A stretch of DNA of 64,000 nucleotides from Chloracidobacterium validum (GTDB taxonomy: Bacteria; Acidobacteriota; Blastocatellia; Chloracidobacteriales; Chloracidobacteriaceae), in the NCBI RefSeq assembly GCF_018304825.1, contig NZ_CP072648.1:1719501-1783500 (forward strand), read 5' to 3'. The notes beneath the pieces are model-generated. The model did not search any database and was not told the DNA's origin. It saw only the letters and a list, made by a program, of their open reading frames with translations. A program made the translations under genes and the position numbers. How positions within the stretch are numbered: position 1 is the first letter of the stretch; each line of letters starts with the position of its first letter. Positions 9,348 through 18,765 of the stretch are shown here, piece by piece.

Positions 9348-10268
9348 TCAGCTTTGCGTGGCGGCAGCCGGCGGCACAACCAGCAGCGGGCAGGTCGTTT
9401 CCCGAATCACCCGTTCGACGTGGTGCCCAAGCGGCTGTCCGGCTTGGCGATCACCGCAGCCCATGACGATCAAATCGGCCTCGAGTTCCTGGGCAGTTTT
9501 CAACGTCGCCTCGTAGGCCCGCCCATCCACCAGCCGAGATTCAAACTTGATGCCCGCTGCCGCCGCTTCGGATGCCAACCCTTCAAAGCGCGCTTCGGCA
9601 TTGCGGCGGACAAGCGCCACGGCGTCATCTTCACCAGATTTGGCGCGCATCGGGAAATAACCCAAGACGATGTGGATGGCGTGCAGCGCCGTCACCTTGG
9701 CATCGTGGGCTTTAGCCAAATCGAAAGCCAATTGCTTGGCGGCATCGGTAACCGGGTCAAAGTCGGTGGCAAGGAGAATCCGATTGAGCGCAATTGTCGT
9801 TTCAGCCCCTTTGTAATAGACAAAGTCGCGGCAGGGTGGACGGGCAACGAGCGCTGGGCAAGGGCTTTCCTCGAGGACGGCCAGCGCCGTTGAACCAATC
9901 AGCGGACGCGCTAAGAAGCCCCGCCGCTGGGTTGCCATCACCAACAGGGATACGTCCTTTTCACGCGCAACACGCAGAATTTCGGTTGCCGGGTCGCCCT
10001 CGGCCAGCATGGCGTGGGCGTCAAGTCCCTGAAGGGTTTCATGCTGAAGCATCTCTTCCAGCTCACGGCGAATCCCAACCAGCCACTCATAGCCATTTTC
10101 CGCCAAGGCGCGCTCAGAAAGCCGGAGCGCCTGGGCCGGCAAGGATGCGCTCTGGACGTTGAGCAGGGTCACTCGCCCATTGGCCTGGCGGGCAAAAGCC
10201 GCAGCATATTTCAGCAGTCCACGCGAAAGCGGTGAAAAATCAGTTGCAAAGAGAATGTGTTTGAACAT
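9348..10268 (-). CDS. Tandem universal stress protein
   Basis: Two UspA domains in one 306-residue chain, each opening with an ILFATDFS/ILLATDFD strand. Domain 1 (2-150) has VMATQRRGFLARPLIGSTA, a loose form of the ATP-binding G-x2-G-x9-GS motif. In domain 2 (about 160-306) the same loop reads MGCGDRQAGQPLGHHVE and lacks the usual GS, so nucleotide binding there is doubtful. Start placed at the ATG giving MFKHILFATDFS, because upstream in-frame codons give an atypical N-terminus. Stands alone; role in stress survival is inferred from the family. Confidence 0.88.
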   Translation of the reverse strand: MFKHILFATDFSPLSRGLLKYAAAFARQANGRVTLLNVQSASLPAQALRLSERALAENGYEWLVGIRRELEEMLQHETLQGLDAHAMLAEGDPATEILRVAREKDVSLLVMATQRRGFLARPLIGSTALAVLEESPCPALVARPPCRDFVYYKGAETTIALNRILLATDFDPVTDAAKQLAFDLAKAHDAKVTALHAIHIVLGYFPMRAKSGEDDAVALVRRNAEARFEGLASEAAAAGIKFESRLVDGRAYEATLKTAQELEADLIVMGCGDRQAGQPLGHHVERVIRETTCPLLVVPPAAATQS

Positions 10269-10437
10269 GGCGTTAAGCTGGCACGAAAGAGAATTCGGGG
10301 CTTCCTCCTCGACCCTTGCCGTGCGAAGCCAGGCAAACAACGAGGGGGAAGCGCAACTCCAGCGTAGCGCACTGGTCGGCGCTGCGCCTATCGGAAAAGA
10401 TCATTGATAAACGCAGCGCCCACCAAGTCCAAATAGC

Positions 10438-11343
10438 CTAAGCCGCTTGCGCCTGCGGACGCCATAGACTTTCCACGGCGCGGCGGGCGTCGCCGGCCAG
10501 GCGTCCGAGCAGCGAATCGCTAGACAGCGACTGACCGGCAACCATGCGCCGGACATCCTCGCTGACCTGTTCACGCAATTGCGCCGAGGATAAAATGGTT
10601 TCAACCAACTGCCAACGCGCGCCAAGCACGGGCAATGGATTCGCAGCGCGCAGAAACTGACTCACCACATACGGGATTTGGCGTTCAGTCGGCAGTTCCT
10701 GCGCCACATCCACAATTCGCCGGAAGTGACGGATGGGCGCGCCGGGCATGATGTCAAGCGATGTTTCATAGGCGGCTTTTTCGATGACCTCAAACTTCGC
10801 CTGCGCCCGCCGCACTTCCGCTTCGCGTCCACTTGCCTTGAGTTCGGCCAGCCGCTGATTGCCCCACCGGACGTGTCCGGCCTCTTCGTTCTTGACCTGA
10901 TTGAGTAACTTGAAGGCCTTGCTTTCCTTGGGCAGAGTTGAAACGTGCAGGGCAAAGCTGAACAGTCCCCGTTTCTCCGTCACATTGAGCGCCGCCAGTA
11001 ACTCCACTTCGTCCAAGCGGTCTGGATCGGTGCTGGCCGTAGCGAGCGCCGCAAACTCATCCACGTACTTGATCCCAAGTGGCGGGCGCGGGCTGCTGCC
11101 GAGATCGGTCATGATGTCGGCGATCATGGCGGCATGGCGGAACTCATCATCCGCGTGATGGACAAGCTCCTCGGCAAGCTGTGGGTTGGTGGATTCGGCC
11201 CGCTTGGCAAGCGCTGCGATGCCTTCAGCGCCGTGATATTCAGAGTAGTAGTAGAGATTCATCGTCGCCCAGTGCAAATCAGGGTCGGCAACAACACGCT
11301 CGAAGACCTGACGCATGGCGGCTTCCTGACGAGTAGCTGACAT
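10438..11343 (-). CDS. Ferritin-like diiron protein
   Basis: 301 residues, mostly helical. It contains two E...ExxH sets typical of diiron carboxylate proteins: an early E in YYYSEYHGAEG followed by DDEFRHAAM, and an E in LNVTEKRG followed by NEEAGHVRWG. The C-terminal ~100 residues form a separate helical segment. A clear ribosome binding site (GGGAGAAG) precedes the ATG at 11343. The substrate is unknown; relatives include rubrerythrin-like, MiaE-like and N-oxygenase proteins, and I cannot choose among them. It is flanked by a stress protein and a patatin gene on the same strand. Confidence 0.72.
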   Translation of the reverse strand: MSATRQEAAMRQVFERVVADPDLHWATMNLYYYSEYHGAEGIAALAKRAESTNPQLAEELVHHADDEFRHAAMIADIMTDLGSSPRPPLGIKYVDEFAALATASTDPDRLDEVELLAALNVTEKRGLFSFALHVSTLPKESKAFKLLNQVKNEEAGHVRWGNQRLAELKASGREAEVRRAQAKFEVIEKAAYETSLDIMPGAPIRHFRRIVDVAQELPTERQIPYVVSQFLRAANPLPVLGARWQLVETILSSAQLREQVSEDVRRMVAGQSLSSDSLLGRLAGDARRAVESLWRPQAQAA

Positions 11344-11446
11344 GCAACTTCTCCCAAACAAGTGAGGGATAGGTTTTCTGGGGGATGTCGGGCCAACTGT
11401 AAACCACCTGCCGCAACTTGAAAACCCCTGCAACGCGCCCCGGTCG

Positions 11447-12268
11447 CTAACCAACCGGCGAGCGGGCGCTGGATTGAATGAGTGCCGTCATGACGGTTCG
11501 ACCAGAAACGACAAGCGCTTCCAGGTCGGATGGCTGATACAGCAACATTCCACGTCCAAGCGCGTCTGGCATGACATGGTGAATGGCGACATCAGGATGA
11601 CGAGCCTGGAGTGCCTTGATTTTCGCGGCATTCTCTTGCCGATGAACCAGGCGATTGGCAATGTCACTGACCACAATCTGTCGTGGCGCAAAAGGCTCAG
11701 TGAACAAATACTCAATGGGAATGCGGTTCCGCCCGCCAGCATCGTGGAGCAGCATGCGCCGTCCGGCGCAGACGACCGGGCGCGGCGGATACACCAGCGG
11801 GATAGCGACCGCACCGCGCATGGCATCGGCAAGCGGAAAATCGGGCAGGTGGCTGTGCAGCAAAACATCTCCACGCGAAATACGATCAAATGCCAGGAAG
11901 CCAATGCGCTCAACACCGTGGTGGAGGCGCTTACCTGAAGCGCGCTCGAGGCGCTCAAGGTAGTCCGGGACGATCCCGGCGCGTTGCCGGAAGTAGCCTG
12001 CTAGCCATCGTGGCGCGCGCCGCGCAGCCGCCCACGCGAGCAGGTGGCGTGACGTTAGCCCCAGTCCCAGCCGCCGCAGTTCATCCAACGACAGGCCCAC
12101 GCCGGCATAGTAGGCGGCAATCAATGCCCCGGCGCTGGAGCCAACGATTTCACTGACCTGGAAGCCATTCGCCACCAGCGCTTCTAAAACGCCGACGTGC
12201 GCTACCCCACGCGCACCGCCAGCGGCAAGCACCAAGCTAACCGGCACATCGCGGCAGAGCGTGGTCAT
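11447..12268 (-). CDS. Patatin-like phospholipase
   Basis: 273-residue lipid acyl hydrolase of the patatin/RssA type. The oxyanion loop AAGGARGVAHVGVLEAL is near the N-terminus, the nucleophile elbow is GSSAGAL (GxSxG), and the catalytic Asp lies in HDAGGRNRIP, with DAG in place of the commoner DGG. The start at 12268 (MTTLCRDVPVSLVLAAGG) puts the first motif where the family has it; longer in-frame starts only add an Arg-rich stretch overlapping the upstream terminator. No membrane segment. Separated from sucC by a terminator, so independently transcribed. Confidence 0.85.
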   Translation of the reverse strand: MTTLCRDVPVSLVLAAGGARGVAHVGVLEALVANGFQVSEIVGSSAGALIAAYYAGVGLSLDELRRLGLGLTSRHLLAWAAARRAPRWLAGYFRQRAGIVPDYLERLERASGKRLHHGVERIGFLAFDRISRGDVLLHSHLPDFPLADAMRGAVAIPLVYPPRPVVCAGRRMLLHDAGGRNRIPIEYLFTEPFAPRQIVVSDIANRLVHRQENAAKIKALQARHPDVAIHHVMPDALGRGMLLYQPSDLEALVVSGRTVMTALIQSSARSPVG

Positions 12269-12296
12269 GTCAAGAACTCCACGCGGTAAAGCACAC

Positions 12297-12325
12297 CAAA
12301 AAGGCTGCGCCGATAGCGCAGCCTT
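12297..12325 (-). terminator. Rho-independent terminator of sucC
   Basis: Perfect 10-bp stem (AAGGCTGCGC at 12301-12310 pairing with 12316-12325) with a 5-base loop. On the minus strand it is followed by a run of T, and it lies 66 bases past the sucC stop. Confidence 0.85.
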
Positions 12326-12390
12326 ACCAGTGAACCGACGGCAAACGGATCTGTGGCGCAAGCGCCAGCGCGCGCTCACTGCCTGGCTCA

Positions 12391-13551
12391 CTAAGCCGCC
12401 AGGGCAACCACTTTTTCCGCGGCATCCTGCATACCAGTTGCCGTCGTGAAGTTGAGTCCAGAGTCTTCGAGTAAGGCGCGGCCGGCTTCAACATTCGTGC
12501 CTTCAAGCCGAACGACAATCGGAAGCGCAACGTTGAGGTTGCGCGCGGCTGCAATCACGCCGGCCGCAACCATGTCACACCGAACAATGCCGCCAAAAAT
12601 GTTGATCAGTACCGCCTTGACGTTTGGATCGGCCAGCAGGATGCGAAAGGCTTGCTCAACCCGTTCCTGTGACGCACCGCCGCCCACATCCAGGAAGTTT
12701 GCCGGGTTTCCACCGGCCAGCTTGATGATGTCCATCGTTGCCATCGCCAGCCCAGCCCCGTTGACCATGCAGCCAATCGTGCCGTCAAGCTTGACGTAGT
12801 TGAGATCGTACTTCGCCGCTTCCGTTTCAAGGGCTTCCTCTTCACGGGTGTCACGCAGTTCGACATAGTCGGGATGCCGATACAGGGCATTGTCATCCAG
12901 CATCACCTTGGCGTCGAGGGCGTAAAAGTCGCCTTCCTTAGTCAGGAGAAACGGATTGATCTCAATCAGTGAAGCGTCACTTTCAATGAAAGCCCGATAC
13001 AGTGCCAGGAGTATCTTCACGACCTTACTGGCCTGGTTGCCGGTGAAGCCAAGTCCAAAGGCAACCTTGCGCGCCTGATAGGGCTGTAGCCCAAGCGCCG
13101 GGTCAATGACCTCACGGAGTATTTTTTCCGGCGTTTCCGCTGCGACCTCCTCGATTTCCATGCCACCCGCCTGACTTGCCATGATGATTGGTGACGACGT
13201 GGCACGGTCAATCAGTAGGCTGATGTACAGCTCACGGTCAATATGGAGGCCTTCCTCTACGATCAGCCGGTGAACCGTCCGTCCTTCCGGGCCGGTCTGG
13301 GGTGTTACCAACTTGTGCCCCAGCATGCGCAGGGCAATGGATTCAACTTCTTCAAGCGAATGCGCCAACTTGACGCCGCCGCCCTTGCCACGCCCGCCGG
13401 CGTGGATTTGCGCCTTGAGCACTACGGGAAAAGTGCCCAGAGCTTCGGCCGCCATGCAGGCATCCAGGGGATTGAGCGCCACGTGATGCCGTGGCACCGG
13501 AACGCCAAACTTCGCCAGGAGGCGTTTGGCCTGGTATTCATGAATTTTCAT
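12391..13551 (-). CDS. sucC: Succinate-CoA ligase beta subunit
   Basis: TCA-cycle enzyme subunit (succinyl-CoA + NDP + Pi to succinate + CoA + NTP). 386 residues, the usual length. The N-terminus [20 protein letters not shown], the ATP-grasp segment [18 protein letters not shown], the metal-binding region ([23 protein letters not shown]) and the CoA-ligase loop [10 protein letters not shown] are all present. A GAGGGG ribosome binding site lies six bases before the ATG. Its partner sucD is not adjacent; the next gene downstream is a patatin after a terminator. It sits 26 bases behind the HAMP receptor gene and may be read from the same transcript. Confidence 0.95.
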   Translation of the reverse strand: MKIHEYQAKRLLAKFGVPVPRHHVALNPLDACMAAEALGTFPVVLKAQIHAGGRGKGGGVKLAHSLEEVESIALRMLGHKLVTPQTGPEGRTVHRLIVEEGLHIDRELYISLLIDRATSSPIIMASQAGGMEIEEVAAETPEKILREVIDPALGLQPYQARKVAFGLGFTGNQASKVVKILLALYRAFIESDASLIEINPFLLTKEGDFYALDAKVMLDDNALYRHPDYVELRDTREEEALETEAAKYDLNYVKLDGTIGCMVNGAGLAMATMDIIKLAGGNPANFLDVGGGASQERVEQAFRILLADPNVKAVLINIFGGIVRCDMVAAGVIAAARNLNVALPIVVRLEGTNVEAGRALLEDSGLNFTTATGMQDAAEKVVALAA

Positions 13552-13577
13552 CGAGCACCCCTCACAGATGATTCTCG

Positions 13578-14837
13578 TTAGCGGCGACTGCGCAAACGCT
13601 CGATAGCCTGTTTCAAACTGATGCGCATCCGCTCAAGTGATTCGCCCAGCTCGCCGATTTCATCGCCAGTTGCCACGCTGATTGGCTCATCCAGCTCGCC
13701 AAGGCTGATGCGATTGGCCGCATCGGTAAGCTTCAGAATTGGTTGGGTCAGGCGCTGTGAGAGAACAAATGCCACACCAACCCCAAGCACCAGTGAAACG
13801 CCAGTGACAACGGCGATGATGAGCAGCGTCGCGTTGAAGACTTGGCTGAAATAGCTCTCACGAACACCAACCCCAACATATCCAATGATGGTGACATCGT
13901 CTGGTCCCTTGACCGGGGCGAAAGCTGTCTTGTAACTCGCGCCAAGCAATGGGTTATTGACGGCAGTGGGCTTGTCAGCCGCAAGCTCGCTTTGAACGGT
14001 CAGGCCTAGCGCACGTGGGTCGCTGGCTGAAATAACCTTTTTGTCTTTGGCGAGAACCAGGGACACAGCGACTTCCTGAAGATCACGGTAAAGCGTCTGC
14101 TTGACTTCCCGGGTCAGGGCGGCCAGCGGCCGATTCTCGTCCTGGGGCGCGTTGTTGATGAGTTGTCCCGTCACGACATAACCCAGCGCCCGATTGCCGG
14201 ATACCACGGGAGCAATGGCTTCGATCATCAGTCCAACCTGTGAGACCGCGTTACGGTTGAACTGTTCAGCCAGGCCAAAGTTTTTGAGCAGGTCAGGCGT
14301 CTCGTTGACCGAGCCGGCGACCAAAGCCCGGAGCAGGGCGTCCGGCTGGTTGCTTTCAGCCGCATTTTTGGCCTTGATAAACAGCGGGTTGTCACTGAAG
14401 GAGTCTTCGCCACTTCCGGCGCTCCGCACCAGCACCTGGCCCTTCGTGTTGAGGATGGCGATGAAGTCCACCCCAGAGGATTCAACGCGCTGCTTGATGA
14501 GTTGAATAAGCTTTTGCTGCCCGCTTGCCTGACTTTGCTGCGCGACCTGAGCAGGATTCCCGGAAGCGCTTGAAGCGCCGGTCGGAGACGCAGCCGAATC
14601 AATCAAGTTTTCTGCCGCCACGGCCTGTGCGGTCGCCTGGGCGACTTCGCGCAACGTCTGTTGCCTAGAGCGGAGAATCCGGTCAGCTAGGCGAGCATCT
14701 TTTTCAACGTCACGGCGGGCGTTGGCATCAATCGTGCCGCTCACCACCACGACAAATGCCAATGCCGACAAAGCCAGCGGCGCGAAGATAAGCAACGCCG
14801 CAAAGATGACAAGCTTGTTCCGAATATTGAACTTCAT
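13578..14837 (-). CDS. Membrane receptor with periplasmic sensor and HAMP domain, no output domain
   Basis: 419 residues. An N-terminal membrane helix ([20 protein letters not shown]) is followed by a ~300-residue extracytoplasmic region that looks like a double Cache sensor ([18 protein letters not shown] and [13 protein letters not shown] repeat-like strands). A second membrane helix ([20 protein letters not shown]) and a HAMP domain ([19 protein letters not shown]...[13 protein letters not shown]) follow. The chain ends about ten residues after HAMP, so there is no kinase, methyl-accepting or cyclase domain. It is the last of five collinear signalling genes. Output is presumably through a partner protein; that is inference. 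Confidence 0.8.
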   Translation of the reverse strand: MKFNIRNKLVIFAALLIFAPLALSALAFVVVVSGTIDANARRDVEKDARLADRILRSRQQTLREVAQATAQAVAAENLIDSAASPTGASSASGNPAQVAQQSQASGQQKLIQLIKQRVESSGVDFIAILNTKGQVLVRSAGSGEDSFSDNPLFIKAKNAAESNQPDALLRALVAGSVNETPDLLKNFGLAEQFNRNAVSQVGLMIEAIAPVVSGNRALGYVVTGQLINNAPQDENRPLAALTREVKQTLYRDLQEVAVSLVLAKDKKVISASDPRALGLTVQSELAADKPTAVNNPLLGASYKTAFAPVKGPDDVTIIGYVGVGVRESYFSQVFNATLLIIAVVTGVSLVLGVGVAFVLSQRLTQPILKLTDAANRISLGELDEPISVATGDEIGELGESLERMRISLKQAIERLRSRR

Positions 14838-14950
14838 GGGCAAAAATAGACGACGACTAATCCGTCACAAGGTAAACTCTTCGTCCCCATCCCAGCCGAG
14901 ACTCAGCACAGGGCGAAAGACCGATGATGGGCTTACTTGGGCAACGGCGT

Positions 14951-15757
14951 TTAGGCATACAAGTGCTGCATGATTTCGAGCATAGCTTCTTGAAACTTGA
15001 CGCGCCGCTCGTTGTCAGGAATTTCTTCGGCGAGGCGTTCCGCCAAGGCCGGCATCATGTCCTTGGGCAACTGCCGCAGCTTGAAGCCAATTGCTTCAGC
15101 GCAGTCTTCGAGCACAATTGGCGCCATTGGTCCAATTGCCCGCATCAGTTCCCTCTCCGTCTGGTGGATGACGTCTTCTGATACGGCGTCCACCTGCACA
15201 TCTTCTTCTTGGCGCTCGCCAACGTATTCGACCAACCCCAGGTCGTACAAGCGGACAATGACTTTTGACGCCATCAGCTCATTGAGTTGCGTCAGGTCGC
15301 CAATCTCGCCGATTGTCTGCGTGCCGTCCAGATTTTGAATGATTGACCAGTCTTCAGCGCGCAGCGAAAACTCCTTCATCGAGCGCGAGGAAAGGCGAAA
15401 TACGGCCCGCGCTGAAGGCACAACCCGCCGCACACTTTCCCACTCCGTGGCATAAGTCACACATTCGAGAAGGATTTCCTCGGTTTGTAGATAGGTGGTT
15501 CGCTCATCGGTCGGAGTGTCAGTGGCCGTAAAGCTGAACTTTCCGCTGCCCCATGAGAACAAACCATAGACGGCATCCTCCCCAACTGCGTCCTCATAAA
15601 CGGCATGAACGATTTGCCCGTTGTCGAAGTGAACTTCGCCTTGCCGTCCATCATCGTGACTGAGTTCAAGTGTGCCGGTGCGATTACTCGCGTGGAGCAA
15701 GCGTAGGACGTCCATGAGTTTGAGCTGAGCGAGATTACCACTGAATGCATTCGACAT
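14951..15757 (-). CDS. DUF4388-domain protein
   Basis: 268 residues from the ATG giving MSNAFSGNLAQLKLMDVLR. The first ~110 residues match the DUF4388 (PATAN-type) pattern: GNLAQLKLMDVLRLL, NRTGTLELS, GEVHFDNGQIVHAVY, GEDAVYGLFSWGSGKF. A winged-helix-like part (DGTQTIGEIGDLTQLNE...LYDLGLVEYVG) comes next, and an acidic helical tail ends the chain. DUF4388 proteins occur beside MglA/MglB and chemosensory genes in myxobacteria and acidobacteria, but the biochemical role is unknown. It lies between the receptor and the roadblock gene. Confidence 0.75.
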   Translation of the reverse strand: MSNAFSGNLAQLKLMDVLRLLHASNRTGTLELSHDDGRQGEVHFDNGQIVHAVYEDAVGEDAVYGLFSWGSGKFSFTATDTPTDERTTYLQTEEILLECVTYATEWESVRRVVPSARAVFRLSSRSMKEFSLRAEDWSIIQNLDGTQTIGEIGDLTQLNELMASKVIVRLYDLGLVEYVGERQEEDVQVDAVSEDVIHQTERELMRAIGPMAPIVLEDCAEAIGFKLRQLPKDMMPALAERLAEEIPDNERRVKFQEAMLEIMQHLYA

Positions 15758-15892
15758 GGCGTGCGTTCCTGGGATCAGAAAAAATGTCCATTGAGGTCTG
15801 TCCATCAGGTGCGCCAGCCCCCCGCTAGGGCACCGCACAACCGACGCTTTACCGACCCACCTATCGAGTCAGTCCACCAGGACACCAGAGGC

Positions 15893-16387
15893 TCACTGGG
15901 CGCGGTTCATCGCTTCAAGCAGTTCCCAACTCGTGGCATCGAGTCGGTCGCGTGTCAAGAGGTTACGACGCAATACACTGACGCTGACCCGCAGCCCGGC
16001 CACGGCGCGGTCTTTTTTCAGCTTATCGGCCGCCACCTTGACGCTCATGCGCATGGTTGGCAGGTTTCCAGTGGGTGCACTAACGAGTATGAGGAAGACT
16101 TCCTGGATACCATAGGTGGTCTCTATCATCAAGTCAAGGTTTGTGAAGGTCGTGACCCGCCCTTCCCCAAAGACCATCGAGATTTCTTCGACCTTGTTGT
16201 ACTCAAGTTCAGCGACAGCCGACAGTTGCGCCAACAATACCCCCATCTGCACTGTCGCCTGTGAGTTGAGGGCAAACTGCCCGGCACTCAGCAGGACTTC
16301 TCCACGATTGTTGACAAGCAAGGCGCTCTTGATGCCTGCGGGTGTGCGCATCAAATCCTGAAGAAACACTTCGTGAGCCTTTGACAT
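15893..16387 (-). CDS. Roadblock/LC7-type protein
   Basis: 164 residues with no membrane segment. The pattern fits the roadblock/LC7 fold: GIKSALLVNNRGEVLLSAGQ, an amphipathic helix of about 25 residues, then short strands (EEISMVFGEGRVTTFTNLD, EVFLILVSAPTGNLPTMRM). Bacterial relatives include MglB, the activator of the polarity GTPase MglA. No Ras-like GTPase is encoded in the window. A C-terminal extension (KKDRAVAGLRVSVSVLRR...) goes beyond the minimal fold. The assignment rests on pattern and on its DUF4388 neighbours. Confidence 0.62.
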   Translation of the reverse strand: MSKAHEVFLQDLMRTPAGIKSALLVNNRGEVLLSAGQFALNSQATVQMGVLLAQLSAVAELEYNKVEEISMVFGEGRVTTFTNLDLMIETTYGIQEVFLILVSAPTGNLPTMRMSVKVAADKLKKDRAVAGLRVSVSVLRRNLLTRDRLDATSWELLEAMNRAQ

Positions 16388-16434
16388 AAGAACTCCTTGG
16401 AAGCCGAGGCTTCACCGGACGAGGCTAACGCCAC

Positions 16435-17697
16435 CTATCCAGCCGAGGGCGCTAGAATTTCGTTCGTGGCGATTTCCAACCCATAGCGTTCAAACTCGGA
16501 CCGGCGGCGCTGATGCAGCGCGCGCAGGGCGGTCTCGATGTGGCTACGCACGTGAGTCTCTGGCGCGCGGCGATCAAGGTCAGCGACCGTCAGGCGCAGG
16601 GCTTGGGCCAGCCCAACCACGAAATCGGCCGGACGCGCTTTCCCCCGAAAGGTCGCCACACCGCCAGCATACTCAAACTCAGCGGCGAATGGGTCTAGAA
16701 ACGGATAATGGGTAGCAATGTTGATGAGCGCCTCCCGAAATGATGGCAAGAAGTCAGCCCGCCGGAGGGCGTCAGTCACGCCAGCCTCGACCGCACTAAC
16801 CACTTCCCCCATCAAGCCCACAAGTTCGGCATATTGTTCACGAGTCAGCGGTCGCGTACTCTCGTCTTCGAGTTCAAGCGGCGAGTCGCCATCGTCCGCA
16901 TCGCCAACGAGCGCCATATCCACAACTGGCGACGTAGGTGGAGGAAGCTGCACTTCTGGCACGCGAACCGTAGGCGGAGGCATTTCCTCCGTTGGCTTGA
17001 GGGCCCCCACCTGCTCCACCGGAGCCGCGCCAACGGATACTGATTCAAGCCGTGGTTGGGCCGTAGCAGGTGGCTTGATCGTGGTGACTAGGGTATCTGG
17101 GGCAGCGGTGCCACGATAGACATTGAACGTCGCCCCTTTCGAGACACGCTCATAGATCAGCTTCAGCCCGTCTGACCCAAGCGCCACCTGGTATTGCCCC
17201 TCTCCCCCGAACTCAACCGAGCAAACCCCTTCCGCCCGGCCATCCACAATGTAGATGATGCCGCCACTCGGTTCCTGTTCAAACAGCACTTCGACATACC
17301 AGACTGAATCTGATTTGACGAGTTTCTCGACCAGTTTTTCAAGATTGGTGAAGTCTGAGGATAGGTCACGGTAAACCGGCTCACCGTTGATAATCCCAGC
17401 AATGGCGTGGATGACTTCCTCCGGGTGATGAAAAAAACCAACCTTGCCATTCCGCGCCTGGGCGCGTGAGAGCAACCCATCCAGCGCTTCCCGCTCACGC
17501 TGAATCACGGAGTCAGTCGCCTCGTAGGCATTGACAATCTGCCCACGTGACAAAAACACATAGCTGCTGTAGCCCCAGAACTCAACCGACACATACCCCG
17601 TAAACTCATTGACTTGTAGGTCAGCCAACAGGGCAGCAACGTTGACGTAGGATGTGCTCAGATTCTCGTGAACCGGTTTTCCACGCGGAACAATCAT
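16435..17697 (-). CDS. Two-lobed DUF4388-like signalling protein
   Basis: 420 residues. The N-terminal ~210 residues look like two related lobes: FTGYVSVEFWGYSSYVFLSR followed by GQIVNAYEA, and VEVLFEQEPSGGIIYIVDGR followed by AEGVCSVE. A Pro/Thr/Val-rich linker (about 215-275) joins them to a ~140-residue C-terminal helical domain (LTREQYAELVGLMGEVVSAV...). Soluble. Start set at ATG 17697, since the frame above it opens only with TTG. Function unknown; membership of the DUF4388/roadblock cluster is the only clue. Confidence 0.65.
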   Translation of the reverse strand: MIVPRGKPVHENLSTSYVNVAALLADLQVNEFTGYVSVEFWGYSSYVFLSRGQIVNAYEATDSVIQREREALDGLLSRAQARNGKVGFFHHPEEVIHAIAGIINGEPVYRDLSSDFTNLEKLVEKLVKSDSVWYVEVLFEQEPSGGIIYIVDGRAEGVCSVEFGGEGQYQVALGSDGLKLIYERVSKGATFNVYRGTAAPDTLVTTIKPPATAQPRLESVSVGAAPVEQVGALKPTEEMPPPTVRVPEVQLPPPTSPVVDMALVGDADDGDSPLELEDESTRPLTREQYAELVGLMGEVVSAVEAGVTDALRRADFLPSFREALINIATHYPFLDPFAAEFEYAGGVATFRGKARPADFVVGLAQALRLTVADLDRRAPETHVRSHIETALRALHQRRRSEFERYGLEIATNEILAPSAG

Positions 17698-17745
17698 GAC
17701 CAAGCGTAAACCCAAACCAGAGTCGTGACCCGAGGCAAGGTGGCA

Positions 17746-18582
17746 TTACATCGTCAGCGGGCCAGCATAGGGACCCGGCGGCGTCAACGTGCCAGTTCCA
17801 CCCAGTAACCCGGTCGAAACACCTTCGGTCGCACCGTTGATGCGCGCCTGCATCTTGCGGAAAATGCGATCAATGTGCGGACTCATCGTCTCGAATCGAA
17901 CCGCCGCGCCAAACTCGATCAGGGCCAGGTAGTTTTCAAGATCAAAAATCATGACCTTTTTCGGGCCAACGCTAATCGTCATCCGTGACAGTGGCCCAAC
18001 GCGCCCCGGAACCGTGACAAGGCGGCCGAGGTGAACCATCAAGGCCACCATCATGCCCAACTTTTCGGCGGACTTGACCTTGCTGGCGGCTTGAACGGTG
18101 CCATCCCGAGAGACCGCCAACGCCAAGTCAATTCCCTTGACCTTCGTCAAGTCGTTGACCAATGACTGATAGATGTTGACGACGCGGGCCGCGCCGCTGG
18201 TCGTTGTTGGGGTCCGGGTCGGCGTCGCGGCTGGCGTCGGGGTGGACGACTCACCCTCTTCGCCGCGCCCAGCGCGGGCTTCATCCAGCAGGCGTAACCC
18301 CTCCATGATGAGGTTTGCCCAAGGCTCAAAAATCGTCCGCGTTGGGGCTGGAATACCGGTATCAATTCGAAAAGCACCCTGATCGTATTCCAGTGCCTTG
18401 TAAACTGCCTCAACGCCAACCAAGCTACCCAAACGCGCATCTACGACTTCACCGTCGGCGAAGTAAAACACCCCATCGCCAATTGGGTAATGCACGGTCA
18501 GTCGAGCCGTATTTCGGCCGACACAGTTAATCTGGATGATGTCCACCAGTGCGAGGTCGGTAAGATCGCCAACAAGCGGCAT
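17746..18582 (-). CDS. DUF4388-roadblock fusion protein
   Basis: 278 residues. DUF4388 at 1-105 (MPLVGDLTDLALVDIIQIN, RLTVHYPIGDGVFYFADGEV, DARLGSLVGVEAVYKALEY). A Thr/Pro linker (about 112-128) leads to a roadblock/LC7 domain (about 133-245: LTKVKGIDLALAVSRDGTV, ISVGPKKVMIFDLENYLAL). The fusion of both modules in one chain supports a physical link between the separate DUF4388 and roadblock proteins encoded just downstream. It is the promoter-proximal gene of the five-gene signalling group. Confidence 0.72.
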   Translation of the reverse strand: MPLVGDLTDLALVDIIQINCVGRNTARLTVHYPIGDGVFYFADGEVVDARLGSLVGVEAVYKALEYDQGAFRIDTGIPAPTRTIFEPWANLIMEGLRLLDEARAGRGEEGESSTPTPAATPTRTPTTTSGAARVVNIYQSLVNDLTKVKGIDLALAVSRDGTVQAASKVKSAEKLGMMVALMVHLGRLVTVPGRVGPLSRMTISVGPKKVMIFDLENYLALIEFGAAVRFETMSPHIDRIFRKMQARINGATEGVSTGLLGGTGTLTPPGPYAGPLTM

Positions 18583-18765
18583 AATGTTTCCCAGAAGCAG
18601 GAAAAAGCTATTTCTGAAAGCGTTAGGAACGTCCCAAGAAGGTGAGCGAAAGCTAACAAAGTTTCTTTCGCAGTGTCAATTCAACCATTGCCCTTGAGTT
18701 GGCAGGCGACGGCGTTGAGACCAACCTATGCTTCAAGACCAAACACGATGCGCGCCGTTTTACGC

